In this document: positions 27,878-36,880 of the stretch, in pieces | How positions within the stretch are numbered: position 1 is the first letter of the stretch | Layout: each line of letters opens with the position of its first letter | NCBI GenBank assembly: GCA_900466475.1 | Contig: UBMI01000007.1 | Coordinates: forward strand, 266,569 to 330,568 | Direction of reading: 5' to 3' | DNA: 64,000 bases | From: Hyphomicrobiales bacterium | GTDB taxonomy: Bacteria; Pseudomonadota; Alphaproteobacteria; Rhizobiales; Rhizobiaceae | Program-made: the position numbers and the translations under genes | The notes under the pieces: generated by a model | What the model saw: only the letters and a program-made list of their open reading frames with translations | Databases searched by the model: none | What the model was told of the DNA's origin: nothing

Positions 27878-28215
27878 ACCTTCTGAACAGCGCCCGAAGG
27901 TAATATCCCTCCAGCGATCTTCCCTGTAACATCACAGAAACGTCTTAAAAGATATGCGACACTGTGACAGCAAGGTCGCGCCTCCGATCCCGAACCTAAA
28001 ATAAAATAAATTTTGGGTAAAATAGAATCTCTCAACAAAATTAACGTCAACATGCCTTTCAAGAGACGTAACAAACACAGCAGGAAAGCCAAAAGATAAA
28101 AGAACTTAGCGTTTGTTGATCTATCTACGCCAAATCAGCCCTAAATTGGACGAAACCTCGCTGATGAGCGAACATCCGGGCGGGACTAGAGATCGATTGC
28201 CCCGCCTATCCGAGG
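27878..28215. other. Intergenic region upstream of secretion operon, no gene seen
   Basis: About 338 bases, AT-rich around 27990-28060. It separates the beta-helix gene end from the secretion-operon start and probably holds the latter's promoter. No ORF or hairpin of note. Confidence 0.4.
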
Positions 28216-30591
28216 TCAGTAAGTCAATATCACGTCGTCATAACCGAAGAACGCCTTGTTCGCACCGATGAAAGCGATGTCCTGCGCCGCCTTCCCGCCA
28301 GATCCGTCCGCATCGTAGGAGACTATGCCACTTGCCGAATTGTAGATCACTTGCGGTCCGCTGCTCGTCGTAAATGCTCCCACCTTGGTCAGGATCGTGA
28401 ACGCCGCCTCATCAAGAATATGATCGCCGTTTGAATCGAGCCCGGCAAATACCGACTCCGATAGCATGAGCTTATCGTCGTCACTGAAGTCCCAGATCGT
28501 ATCCTTGTTTGCCGCCCCCATCTCGGCAAAGTAGAACGTGTCTGCTCCACCACCTCCATAAAGAGAATCAACGCCGCCGGCGCCAGCGATCGTATTGCTC
28601 TGGGCATTGCCGCTAATCATGTTGGCGAGAGCGTTGCCGATACCGTTGATTTCGGCGGTCCCGGTAAGCCGCAAATTCTCGACGAATGACTCGCCGCGGA
28701 GATCGACGCCGACGGAAGACCATATCGTATCCTTGCCGCCGTCGGCCAATTCGCCGGTGACGTGATCGCGGGCATCGTTGAAGACGTAACTGTCATCACC
28801 GGCGGAACCGTAATAGAGATCGGCGCCTTTGCCGGCGACGAAACTATCGGCCTTGTCCGTGCCTGTATGAGGCGTAGGGGGCGTCGAAGGAGACGTAGGC
28901 GTGTCGACTGCCCATTGCGTGGTCGCAGAGAGCGATGTCTGGAGATTGTGCGTATCGAAGTCCGCGGTAAGCGTATTTTGCAACAAAGCGAGCGTCGACC
29001 AGCCCTGACCGTCATTGGCCTGAACCAGAGTTGACGTTCCACTCTGGATGACCCGGATATGGCCATCTGCGATCAGGTCACCGCTTCCCCATCCCAAACG
29101 CGCGGCAAGAACCGATACATCGATAACGTCGCCATTCGCGCCCATTTGAAAATCCGTGATGACATCTCCGCCTTCGCCCAGCGCATGATAGGCGAAGCGG
29201 TCGTGTCCGGTCCCACCGGTCAGCAAATCGGCTTTGTCACCGCCCCAAATATAGTCGTTACCGTCGCCGCCCGAGAGGTTGTCAGCGCCCAGACCGCCAA
29301 GAAGCTTGTCGGCGGCAGCCGTGCCGACAAGGGTGTCATTTCCGGGTACGACGCCGGTGAGCAGCACCGTATTGAGGAATTTGACCATCGACTCAGGGAT
29401 GTTGTATCCCTGAAGAAGGCTCTCGAAGACGCTGTTTTTGACGATATTCGCCTCCGGCGAATTCGATATGATGAAGGCGTAGTTCTGTATTTCACGCAGG
29501 ATTAGGTTGTCGACAAGCGAATTGCGGGCGTCGCCATCGCCATATTCATAGAACTGTATACCGTAGGCGTCGCCGACACTGCCGCTGTTCGTGAAGGAAT
29601 TTCCAATCCCTCGGAAATCGCCGAACATGCGCGAATAGAACGAGAGATCATCCGTATAGACTCCGTTCCGGCTCTCCGAATGAAAGTCGTATGCCGAGTT
29701 CGATGCGTCGTAGACGACCGAATTCTTGGCAAGGAAATTGATTTCGGCGCCATAGGCCGATGCACTTGCGGCATTTGCTATCGTTCCGATGCCTTGAACC
29801 GCGATGGCCTGGCCGACGTGTTCGGCGAAGAGGCCGTCGATCAGCGTGTTCAGCGAAGCACCGGTGTGAATGGCTGCATACAGATTGGCGCCGATGATAT
29901 CAGTCAGGTGGGCATTGACGTTGTTGACGATGTTGATGCCACCAGAACCGTCCTTTATCGTGACGTTGTCGACGACCGCATCGACCAGATTGCGCAGGTT
30001 GAGCAGATCGCCGCCGGTCGTGCTGTATTCGCCGCTCACGCCATCGATCGTGCCGTTCTTGATCGTAAACTGGCCTTCGGCATAGACGGTCGCACGGACA
30101 TTGGTTGCGTAAAGATTCTGCTCGACGAGTGAGCCTTCAAGAACGACTGTGTTGCCATTGATGGCAATGACTTTGGCCGCCTGCCCAAGCTTCGTCGTCT
30201 GGCCCGCATCACCGGGGTCGATATGGTCTCCTGGCAGACTGTCATCTGCAGTCACTTTTATCCAACTGCCGACCTGTATGTTCTGCGGCAGGGTTGCATA
30301 GGTGATGGTTGCATTGTTCGATGCGTCGGATCCGAGCGTGACGCTCTGTAGGGGCGATTCCGCTCCCCCAACACCGAGAACTCTCTCGGTAGCCGTGACT
30401 TGATGCAGGGTGCCGCCGTTGAGATCTATGGTGACATCGCCTGATCCGATTGCGACATAGATCGCCTTGCTGACCGTGATATCGGCATCCTTTGCCAGCA
30501 CAACCGTGCCGCCGCCATTGGCAACGGTCGCAAGCGCTTTGCGCAATTCGGTCTCGCCGGCTGTGGTATCGAGGTAGATCGTGCTGGGCAT
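28216..30591 (-). CDS. Secreted beta-helix RTX protein, mannuronan C5-epimerase-like or glycanase
   Basis: A 791-residue protein (ATG at 30591, GGAG seven bases upstream). Residues 1 to about 405 form a right-handed parallel beta-helix. A D-x-H motif at 302-304 (YDFHSES), with Asp325 23 residues on, resembles the Asp-Pro-His/Asp catalytic set of AlgE epimerases, though the usual Tyr position differs. RTX repeats follow at about 417-465, a Pro/Thr linker at 561-577, then more RTX repeats to about 700 and a C-terminal secretion region. No N-terminal signal peptide is seen, in keeping with type I export. It lies beside prsD/prsE. Alternatives are a polysaccharide lyase or glycanase of the PlyA kind. 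Confidence 0.75.
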   Translation of the reverse strand: MPSTIYLDTTAGETELRKALATVANGGGTVVLAKDADITVSKAIYVAIGSGDVTIDLNGGTLHQVTATERVLGVGGAESPLQSVTLGSDASNNATITYATLPQNIQVGSWIKVTADDSLPGDHIDPGDAGQTTKLGQAAKVIAINGNTVVLEGSLVEQNLYATNVRATVYAEGQFTIKNGTIDGVSGEYSTTGGDLLNLRNLVDAVVDNVTIKDGSGGINIVNNVNAHLTDIIGANLYAAIHTGASLNTLIDGLFAEHVGQAIAVQGIGTIANAASASAYGAEINFLAKNSVVYDASNSAYDFHSESRNGVYTDDLSFYSRMFGDFRGIGNSFTNSGSVGDAYGIQFYEYGDGDARNSLVDNLILREIQNYAFIISNSPEANIVKNSVFESLLQGYNIPESMVKFLNTVLLTGVVPGNDTLVGTAAADKLLGGLGADNLSGGDGNDYIWGGDKADLLTGGTGHDRFAYHALGEGGDVITDFQMGANGDVIDVSVLAARLGWGSGDLIADGHIRVIQSGTSTLVQANDGQGWSTLALLQNTLTADFDTHNLQTSLSATTQWAVDTPTSPSTPPTPHTGTDKADSFVAGKGADLYYGSAGDDSYVFNDARDHVTGELADGGKDTIWSSVGVDLRGESFVENLRLTGTAEINGIGNALANMISGNAQSNTIAGAGGVDSLYGGGGADTFYFAEMGAANKDTIWDFSDDDKLMLSESVFAGLDSNGDHILDEAAFTILTKVGAFTTSSGPQVIYNSASGIVSYDADGSGGKAAQDIAFIGANKAFFGYDDVILTY

Positions 30592-30665
30592 CAAAATCTC
30601 CAGAAGCATCAGTGCTGTAGGAGCTATTTTGAGGGCCACGGGTTTAAGATTGGCACCAAACAACA

Positions 30666-30679
30666 ATTAAAGCTTTAAT
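30666..30679. promoter_or_regulatory. 14-bp perfect palindrome upstream of beta-helix gene
   Basis: ATTAAAGCTTTAAT is a perfect palindrome 75 bases upstream of the beta-helix gene start, in AT-rich promoter-like DNA. It may be an operator; no matching regulator is known from the window. Confidence 0.3.
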
Positions 30680-30754
30680 CAACTATCGGTTTTTTTTGAA
30701 TAATTTTGAGCATATCGCAATTGCGGGGCGAAAACTTCCCGCGTAGCGCGCATC

Positions 30755-31684
30755 TCACTCCGTCGTGATTGCGACATCAGAAAGAAGCGAAATGTATCCC
30801 GATTGCGCTCTTTCATCGGTCCGCTTGAGGGACAGGACGGACAGCGGCGCTCTGAAAAAGACATGATCGTTACTGATGCCGAGAGGGCCGAAAGCGACTG
30901 GCCAGGTGGCCGGCTCGGGATAGGCATTGCGCAACCTGTTGTTGCCCAGGAACCAGCGCATGTCCGGCACGATGACGGGCGCACTGAAATCTCCGACCAG
31001 CAAGACAGGCTCGCGAGTGCCCCGGAGCACACGGGTGATAGTGAAGAGCTCGAAGCTATGGAACGTATCGAACCACATCTTGGAAAGACGAGTGGCGAAA
31101 ACGCGGACGCGCGTTCCATCAATGGAAATGGAAGCGGCAGCCAACTCACTTCCAATAGGGCTCAACTCCTGGAAACGAGGATCCGCAAGAGGCCGGCGCG
31201 AGAGAAGCATGACAGTGCAGCGTGCATTGACTGGATCCTCGCAGCCGATGCGAAATGGATAGGATTGGCGGGCGAGATCATGCCGGCTGGCAAGAGAACT
31301 GGCACTTGTCACAATAAGAATGTCGGCGTTGGCCCCTTCAATCGTCTGCTGCAAGGCCGCGTCGTCCACCTTTTCGTCAACAATCTTGATCGACAGCAAG
31401 CGTAAGGCTGGCACCGCACCCGGTACAGGCGGCTGAGCAAATTCCCTGAGCATCAGGATCGGGTGGGCAATCAACACGACGCAAGCCGCTCCGAGCAGCA
31501 GGCTATACCAACGCCGGAGGGAGAGAGCGGACAGAAGGATGATGGCAAGGCACGCAAAGCCGATCTGCATCTGCAGTGCACCGACAATCGCCAAGGGCCA
31601 TATATAGGAGACGTATTGGAGCGAAACGACGAGGAGGAGGACGGAAACGACGATGCAGACAACACGAAAAACACTATGTCTCAT
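30755..31684 (-). CDS. Membrane-anchored EEP-superfamily protein, possibly inactive
   Basis: A 309-residue protein with three hydrophobic helices in residues 1-80, then a domain resembling endonuclease/exonuclease/phosphatase (EEP) proteins. Recognisable elements are LLVGDFSAP near 228, where EEP enzymes have GDFN, and SNDHVFF near 272, where they have SDH. The usual early Glu (QE) metal ligand is not clear: the matching strand reads ADILIVTSASS. Loss of that Glu and of the Asn suggests altered or no catalysis. The domain would face the periplasm. Its link to EPS is positional only. Confidence 0.7.
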   Translation of the reverse strand: MRHSVFRVVCIVVSVLLLVVSLQYVSYIWPLAIVGALQMQIGFACLAIILLSALSLRRWYSLLLGAACVVLIAHPILMLREFAQPPVPGAVPALRLLSIKIVDEKVDDAALQQTIEGANADILIVTSASSLASRHDLARQSYPFRIGCEDPVNARCTVMLLSRRPLADPRFQELSPIGSELAAASISIDGTRVRVFATRLSKMWFDTFHSFELFTITRVLRGTREPVLLVGDFSAPVIVPDMRWFLGNNRLRNAYPEPATWPVAFGPLGISNDHVFFRAPLSVLSLKRTDERAQSGYISLLSDVAITTE

Positions 31685-31996
31685 TCATATCGGTTCCTGC
31701 GATGCGGAAATGCATTGGCGTTAAAGGGCGGAAGTAAAGCCTATTCGGATCTCTTGCGGCATAATTGAGCGACCAGACCCTTCAGGAACGGTGGCTGGAT
31801 ACCCTGCCCGCCCTGATGGCATCGCGACGCTAACAGAAATTCGCGGAGACGCCAGGCAAATGACAACGGACAATCCAAAGCTTTTTGTGGCACTGCACAC
31901 AAAGCAGCTTCCACCGGCTTGTTGTCCATGCTTTATATGCCCGGCGTTCGGCACCGACAGAACTGAGATGTTCGCGCAACAAGGAGATGGTGTTTA
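31685..31996. other. Intergenic region between divergent genes, no gene seen
   Basis: About 312 bases. Short ORFs on both strands (for example 31721-31954) overlap without motifs. AAGGAG precedes the acetyltransferase start at 31997. Confidence 0.4.
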
Positions 31997-32491
31997 ATGG
32001 CACGCAGCTTGAACAAATTCCTCTGGCTGAGATCGCTTTTGGTAAAGGCTAAGTACCATTACTATACACGGTTCTGGGGGATGAATATCCATCCGACGGC
32101 GACCTTTTCACTGAGCGTTCGCCTGGACAAGACCTATCCCAAGGGCATTCATGTCGGCGAGAAGTCGTATGTCGCGTTCGACGTGGCCATTCTCACGCAC
32201 GACAGAACGCGTGGGCTTTATCGCAACACGAAGATCGGCAAGCACTGCTTTATCGGCGCCAGAAGCATAATCCTTCCGGGCGTCGAGATCGGGGACGAGT
32301 GCGTCATCGGCTCGGGAAGCGTCGTGACCAAGAACATACCGTCGCGCTGCATCGCCGCCGGCAATCCGGCAACGATCATTCGTGAAAACATCGAGGTCGG
32401 TCCTTACGGACGTTTTCTGTTCGCCGACATCCCTGAAGCCGAACGTGCTGCCGATCAGAGAAAGAGCGGCACGAATGTCCGAAAGGCATAG
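31997..32491 (+). CDS. Hexapeptide-repeat O-acetyltransferase (WbbJ/WcaF type)
   Basis: A 164-residue left-handed beta-helix acyltransferase. Hexapeptide repeats run from about residue 50 to 130 (for example IGKHCFIGARSIILPGVEIG), ending in the standard AAGNPATIIRE cap. The likely catalytic His is in AILTHD near residue 72. The N-terminus is basic and amphipathic. Such enzymes use acetyl-CoA to O-acetylate sugars in the cytoplasm before export. It converges with the PL5 lyase-family gene 12 bases away. Substrate is presumed to be an EPS sugar. Confidence 0.88.
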   Translation: MARSLNKFLWLRSLLVKAKYHYYTRFWGMNIHPTATFSLSVRLDKTYPKGIHVGEKSYVAFDVAILTHDRTRGLYRNTKIGKHCFIGARSIILPGVEIGDECVIGSGSVVTKNIPSRCIAAGNPATIIRENIEVGPYGRFLFADIPEAERAADQRKSGTNVRKA

Positions 32492-32502
32492 GTGTTAGCC
32501 AC

Positions 32503-33678
32503 CTAGTCGCTGTCCCTGGCTTCGAAGAGACGGGTAGCAGGTAAGGCGACGAAGGTATTGGTCATCGGCCGCAGGGGACGCGCTATCTCATCCAGCTTTT
32601 CGGAGAGCTCGGGATCGCGGCTCCTGAAATGGGGCAACAGGACATCGATCCAGGTGACCATGCCGGGCTCGACCTCCTGAGGGTAGCCTATCCGTGCCTC
32701 CAATTGGTCAGGATGGAGGTACATCGTTGCGGCAAAGCTGGCGATTGCCCGCAGCCTCTTTTCCTGGTCGGGCGTAAGCGTGACATTGTTGACATCGGCA
32801 AGCCGCACCAGGATCGCGATCGCATCCATGGCGAAATTCTGATATTTCAGCGAGCGCCCGCCGCGGGAGAGTTCGCGCGGCAATCCGCCGTCATAGGGTG
32901 CTTCATCCAGCGCCGACTTCAAAATATCCATCGACCAGTCGAACCGCTTGCGATCCTGCAGGTGAACAGCCATCAGGCCAACCGCAGCCGCGGCCCAGTA
33001 TCGATGGTTGCTGTTGCCATCGAGCCAAACATATTTGGGCTCGCGCGGCGCCGGCGTGAATTCTGCAACGAGCATATCCGAAAGCTTGACAAACCACGCC
33101 CTGATAGGCGCGTCGGCAGAGGCGGCGGGTGGTGCGATTTCCTTTGCCACCGCGTAGGCGTTCGAAAACGAAATCGTTGTCCAGCCCCCGGCGAGAACAG
33201 CCTGACGATGCCCGAGCGGATCATTGTCCTCGACACCGCCCAGAAGCGCATTGGCATCCGCCCAGACGCGGGTCTGTCGCACGATACAGTTGGCGGCGTT
33301 TCTTCGCTGCTTTGGCACGTCGAGTACGGCCTGCATCATGTCCAGCATGCTCTTGGTCACGGCGCCTGTCGGCCACAGGCGCTTTGCGAAGGCTTTCATC
33401 GCGACCGGATCGACCTCCGACTGCGTGTAGCTCGGCTTATAAAAGCTGAACAGCTTGCTCATGTCGATCAATGGCGCGACTGGTACCGGGCATATGAAAG
33501 GACGCGGTTTCTTGCCCGCAGCGGCATCTTGAACCTTGGCAGGTGGCAGATCGAAAAGATAGTGAAGCGGCTCTTCAGCGGCGGCCGGAACGGTGAATAC
33601 GAGGAAGGCAAAAATCAGCCACATTACGACGCGATTGAAAGGCTCTTTCTTCCGCCGGGGCTTTGAAGCCATAGGCAT
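32503..33678 (-). CDS. Alginate lyase family (PL5) protein
   Basis: A 391-residue protein with a basic N-terminus and signal peptide (cleavage near VPAAA-EE), so periplasmic or secreted. Residues from about 85 form the alpha-barrel of PL5. NSNHRYW at 222-228 supplies Asn224 and His225; SRGGRSLKYQNFA supplies Arg272 and Tyr279. The spacing His to Arg (47) and Arg to Tyr (7) equals that of Asn191/His192/Arg239/Tyr246 in Sphingomonas A1-III as I recall it, so an active lyase is expected. PL5 enzymes cut mannuronate linkages; some relatives may prefer glucuronan. In EPS loci such lyases clear periplasmic polymer or set chain length. Confidence 0.88.
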   Translation of the reverse strand: MPMASKPRRKKEPFNRVVMWLIFAFLVFTVPAAAEEPLHYLFDLPPAKVQDAAAGKKPRPFICPVPVAPLIDMSKLFSFYKPSYTQSEVDPVAMKAFAKRLWPTGAVTKSMLDMMQAVLDVPKQRRNAANCIVRQTRVWADANALLGGVEDNDPLGHRQAVLAGGWTTISFSNAYAVAKEIAPPAASADAPIRAWFVKLSDMLVAEFTPAPREPKYVWLDGNSNHRYWAAAAVGLMAVHLQDRKRFDWSMDILKSALDEAPYDGGLPRELSRGGRSLKYQNFAMDAIAILVRLADVNNVTLTPDQEKRLRAIASFAATMYLHPDQLEARIGYPQEVEPGMVTWIDVLLPHFRSRDPELSEKLDEIARPLRPMTNTFVALPATRLFEARDSD

Positions 33679-33889
33679 CTATCTCTCCAGTTCCGGTGAT
33701 TGGCTGTGCTGTTCGTGGCAGATAACCATAAGGCGATGTTTGCGGCAAAGTTAACCCTCACCGCCCATTTTCTCCTTTTCAACCCAGACCGCAATGTCTA
33801 TGTTGCACCGCAAGATCAGGGCCGCAGACCGTGCCGCTTGCTGAAGATTAAACAGCTCTACTGACATATTCTCGAACAATAGAGTAGTC

Positions 33890-34705
33890 ATGCCGAAAAT
33901 CACACTTTTCTCGACAAGTAATCTAAAGCAGGGTCGCTCGGAGCATCTCCAGAGAATGATCGATTCGATCGCGAGCGCGAAAGCCGCCGATCCTTCGATC
34001 GATGTCCACCTTTATCTTCTTCTGCAGAATGTTCCTGACGACGACGCCGATCCCGCCTTTCCTGATTGGATCAGCACACGACGCATCAATCATCAGATTT
34101 CGCTCTCGGCGGCTCGCAATCTCCTGCTTCAGGACGTGGTCAAGGCCGGCGTCGTCACCGCCGACAGCATCTATGCTTTCCCCGATGACGATTGTTGGTA
34201 TCCGGAAAAAATTCTAACTTTGGTTGCTAATCTGTTTTCAGAGAAGCCAGAGATTGATTTTTGGTTCTGCCGCTATAGCTCAACACCCGAGATTCGAAGT
34301 GTTCTGGCAACGGAAGCCCCGGCATTGCAGAAAGTGATATCGAGAGCATCGTCGAACACATTCTTCTTCCGCGGAAGGCTTCTGCCGAACTTGGCGGCAT
34401 TCGACGAAACATTGGGAGTCGGTGCCCGTCTCAACGGCGGCGAGGATACCGACTACGCGATACGGGCTTTTTATCTCGCCCGCGGCACACTTTTCACAGA
34501 TGCCGCGCTCGTCGGCCATCGAGATCACGATCCAAGCCTCAAGCCGAAATATTTCCCGGGGACGCTCTACGCCATCGCCGCTCACAAGAGCCGCAGCCTT
34601 CCCGGCATAGTCGCCTTCATACGCAAGCTTCTTGTCGGCGCAACCCTGGTTGTAAGCGGAAAGCTGCCGCTTTCGCGCTATATTGCTGCGGTGCGGAATG
34701 CATAA
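33890..34705 (+). CDS. Family 2-like glycosyltransferase
   Basis: A 271-residue GT-A protein. The N-terminus MPKITLFSTSNLKQGR is followed by SLSAARNLLL near 71-80, the DxD-type FPDDDCW near 101-107, and GGEDTDYAIRAFY near 185-197, which corresponds to the ED acid/base motif of GT2 enzymes. Its N-terminus lacks the common VDDGST sequence, so it belongs to a divergent branch. It starts a plus-strand run with the flippase 51 bases downstream, suggesting assembly of the same glycan. Confidence 0.82.
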   Translation: MPKITLFSTSNLKQGRSEHLQRMIDSIASAKAADPSIDVHLYLLLQNVPDDDADPAFPDWISTRRINHQISLSAARNLLLQDVVKAGVVTADSIYAFPDDDCWYPEKILTLVANLFSEKPEIDFWFCRYSSTPEIRSVLATEAPALQKVISRASSNTFFFRGRLLPNLAAFDETLGVGARLNGGEDTDYAIRAFYLARGTLFTDAALVGHRDHDPSLKPKYFPGTLYAIAAHKSRSLPGIVAFIRKLLVGATLVVSGKLPLSRYIAAVRNA

Positions 34706-34756
34706 CCGCGGTAAGAAGCCCTTCACGTCTTCGCTCAATGCCAAAACGAGGCGCGC

Positions 34757-36196
34757 ATGAATCGTAGTTCCGTACTCTGGTCAGCTGTTCGCAACTGGGG
34801 ACCGCGCTTTGGCACCATCCTCACCTTTTTCGTGCTGGCCCGGATTCTCGATAAAACCGAGATCGGGATGTTTGCGGCAGCCTATGCGCTGGTGTCGCTG
34901 ACGGAGCTGTTTGCCGATAACGGTTTCGGCGACGCAATCGTCCGTACGCAGGACATCACGCGCGGCATGACGACGAGCATCCTGATCCTGAACTTCGGCC
35001 TCGCCGTCCTGATCTATGCGCTCCTGACGCTTTTCTCCCCCGAAATCGGTGGCCTGCTGGGCGTCACGGGCATAGAGCCTGTTCTGCAACTCGTCGGTCT
35101 CTCGCTCGTCCTCAACAGCTTTGGGTATGTTCCGCAGGCCCTGCTCCGCAAAGAGTTTCAGTTCAAGCGCCTTGCCTTCCGTTCATTGGCATCAACCGTA
35201 TTCGGCGCCCTGACCGGACTGGCCATGGCTTTCCTGGGCTTCGGCGTCTACAGCATGGTCGGTCAGTTGCTGGCGACCACTGTCATCAACGTCGCCTTTC
35301 TCTGGTATCCGCCTGTGTTGCGGCCTGCCGCCCCGCAGATTGCCGGAATGAAGCACGTTCTTCATTACGCTCTAGGCATCTTCGGGTCTCGCGTACTCAA
35401 CTACGCCTCGCTTCGAATGATCGAGATCGTTATTCCGATCTTTTTCGGGCCGGCCGCTCTCGCGCTCTATATCATGGGATCGCGCGTTCCGGCGGTAGTC
35501 GCACAAATGCTGACCGCCGTAATGGTCGACGTCAATCTTCCGCACTTTTCCCGTCTGGTTGACCGCCCACCACTCCTCAGGGAGGCATTCTATACGAGCC
35601 TGCGCTCACTTTCGATGATCTCCGCGCCGGCCTTCATCTCGATTGCCGCGCTTTCGCCCGAGATTGCCCGGATCTGCTTCGGAAGCAACGGCATAGATTC
35701 CGATTACATCATGTTCCTGGCGGCAATTCTCGGAGCGGCCCAATCCATCGGCTACTGCAATGAAGTCATGCTGAATGCATGGGGCTTGCCGCGTGTCGTT
35801 TTCCGGATGCAATGCTGCGCCGCACTGCTCGTTGCCGTGATCCTGACTGTTCTTCAACATAGCAGCGTATTTACACTTGTAACGGCATATGTTTGCTGCC
35901 ATATAACTGTTATTGTTGGAGGTATACTTTACGGATCGCACAAAACTGAAGTTTCTGTAAAAACAATTATCAGCAAGTGTGGGGCTTTCTTCTTGTCGGC
36001 CCTCGCAGCCTTGGCCGCGGTTCATTTGACAAGGTCATATGCCATCTCACCCGATTATCCCATATTACTGAAGGCGATGATGCTCGGAATGCTGTTCGTC
36101 GCGACTTATGTCGTCGGCATCGGGCTGCTCGACCGGGATGCCCTGCGTGGATGGTGGAACAGAGCGCGAATGATAAGAGCCTGGAAAAAGGCGTAG
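34757..36196 (+). CDS. Wzx-type oligosaccharide flippase
   Basis: A 479-residue protein with about 12-14 membrane helices and the MOP-superfamily N-terminus (SAVRNWGPRFGTILTFFVLARILD, followed by IGMFAAAYALVSL). NGFGDAIVR near 55 and the Polysacc_synt_3/WzxC-like central region support a flippase moving undecaprenyl-linked repeat units across the inner membrane. It lies between a glycosyltransferase and an acetyltransferase on the same strand. With the polymerase at 16823 and the kinase at 3942 it makes a Wzx/Wzy-dependent EPS pathway. A second, different flippase is at 56773. Confidence 0.9.
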   Translation: MNRSSVLWSAVRNWGPRFGTILTFFVLARILDKTEIGMFAAAYALVSLTELFADNGFGDAIVRTQDITRGMTTSILILNFGLAVLIYALLTLFSPEIGGLLGVTGIEPVLQLVGLSLVLNSFGYVPQALLRKEFQFKRLAFRSLASTVFGALTGLAMAFLGFGVYSMVGQLLATTVINVAFLWYPPVLRPAAPQIAGMKHVLHYALGIFGSRVLNYASLRMIEIVIPIFFGPAALALYIMGSRVPAVVAQMLTAVMVDVNLPHFSRLVDRPPLLREAFYTSLRSLSMISAPAFISIAALSPEIARICFGSNGIDSDYIMFLAAILGAAQSIGYCNEVMLNAWGLPRVVFRMQCCAALLVAVILTVLQHSSVFTLVTAYVCCHITVIVGGILYGSHKTEVSVKTIISKCGAFFLSALAALAAVHLTRSYAISPDYPILLKAMMLGMLFVATYVVGIGLLDRDALRGWWNRARMIRAWKKA

Positions 36197-36218
36197 TTTT
36201 CCAAGGAAGCGAGTCGTC

Positions 36219-36767
36219 ATGTTTAGAGAAATAGCTGGAGACTTTCGAAGTCATAAGAGAGCCCTGATCTCACAAGGCTTCTGGGCGCTTGCCTTTCACA
36301 GATACGGAAGCGCTGTACGTTCGATCAAGTTCGCGCCTATCCGTCTGCCGCTGAAAGTCATTCATGTCTTTCTTATCAAATTTTCCGAGATCTTTTTCGG
36401 GATATATATCGGAGCCAACGCGAAGATCGGCGAGCGATGCGTCATTGAGCATTTCGGATCGATTATCGTGCATTCCGAGGTGCGGATCGGCAATGATGTT
36501 CGTCTGCGTCAAGGCGTGACGATCGGCAACAAATCAGCCGACAAGCCGAACGACGTGCCGATCCTGCATAATGGAGTAGACGTGGGCGCGGGTGCGAAAA
36601 TCCTCGGCGCCGTTGTCATTGGCGAACGCGCTGTGATCGGAGCGAACGCCGTCGTTGTCAAGGATGTGCCGGCAGGAGCTATTGCGGTCGGTGTGCCGGC
36701 GAAGATCCGATACAAAGAAACGCCAAGCCCAGCCATCGTCCAGCCGAGATCAAATAACAATCGCTGA
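36219..36767 (+). CDS. Serine O-acetyltransferase-like hexapeptide acyltransferase
   Basis: A 182-residue protein with an N-terminal helical region and CysE-like hexapeptide repeats from about 65 to 165. IEHFGSIIVH and RQGVTIGNK near 78-110 match the active-site loop of the SAT group used in glycan loci. The cap GVPAKIRY ends the helix. It lacks the long N-terminal domain of true cysteine-biosynthesis CysE, so sugar O-acetylation is more likely. It follows the flippase gene by 22 bases and is probably co-transcribed. Confidence 0.85.
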   Translation: MFREIAGDFRSHKRALISQGFWALAFHRYGSAVRSIKFAPIRLPLKVIHVFLIKFSEIFFGIYIGANAKIGERCVIEHFGSIIVHSEVRIGNDVRLRQGVTIGNKSADKPNDVPILHNGVDVGAGAKILGAVVIGERAVIGANAVVVKDVPAGAIAVGVPAKIRYKETPSPAIVQPRSNNNR

Positions 36768-36880
36768 CCGATATTGCCTGCCAACCGAAAATCGATTGGC
36801 GAGCGATGGAACTACGCCAGTCCATTCTGATATCTTAGGAATAATTCTTCCCGGCATGGCAGGCTTTGCCTGAGCTGAGC

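Noticed and set aside
32629..33666. 345-codon open frame opposite the PL5 gene
   Set aside because: Antisense shadow; the minus strand has the signal peptide and catalytic residues.
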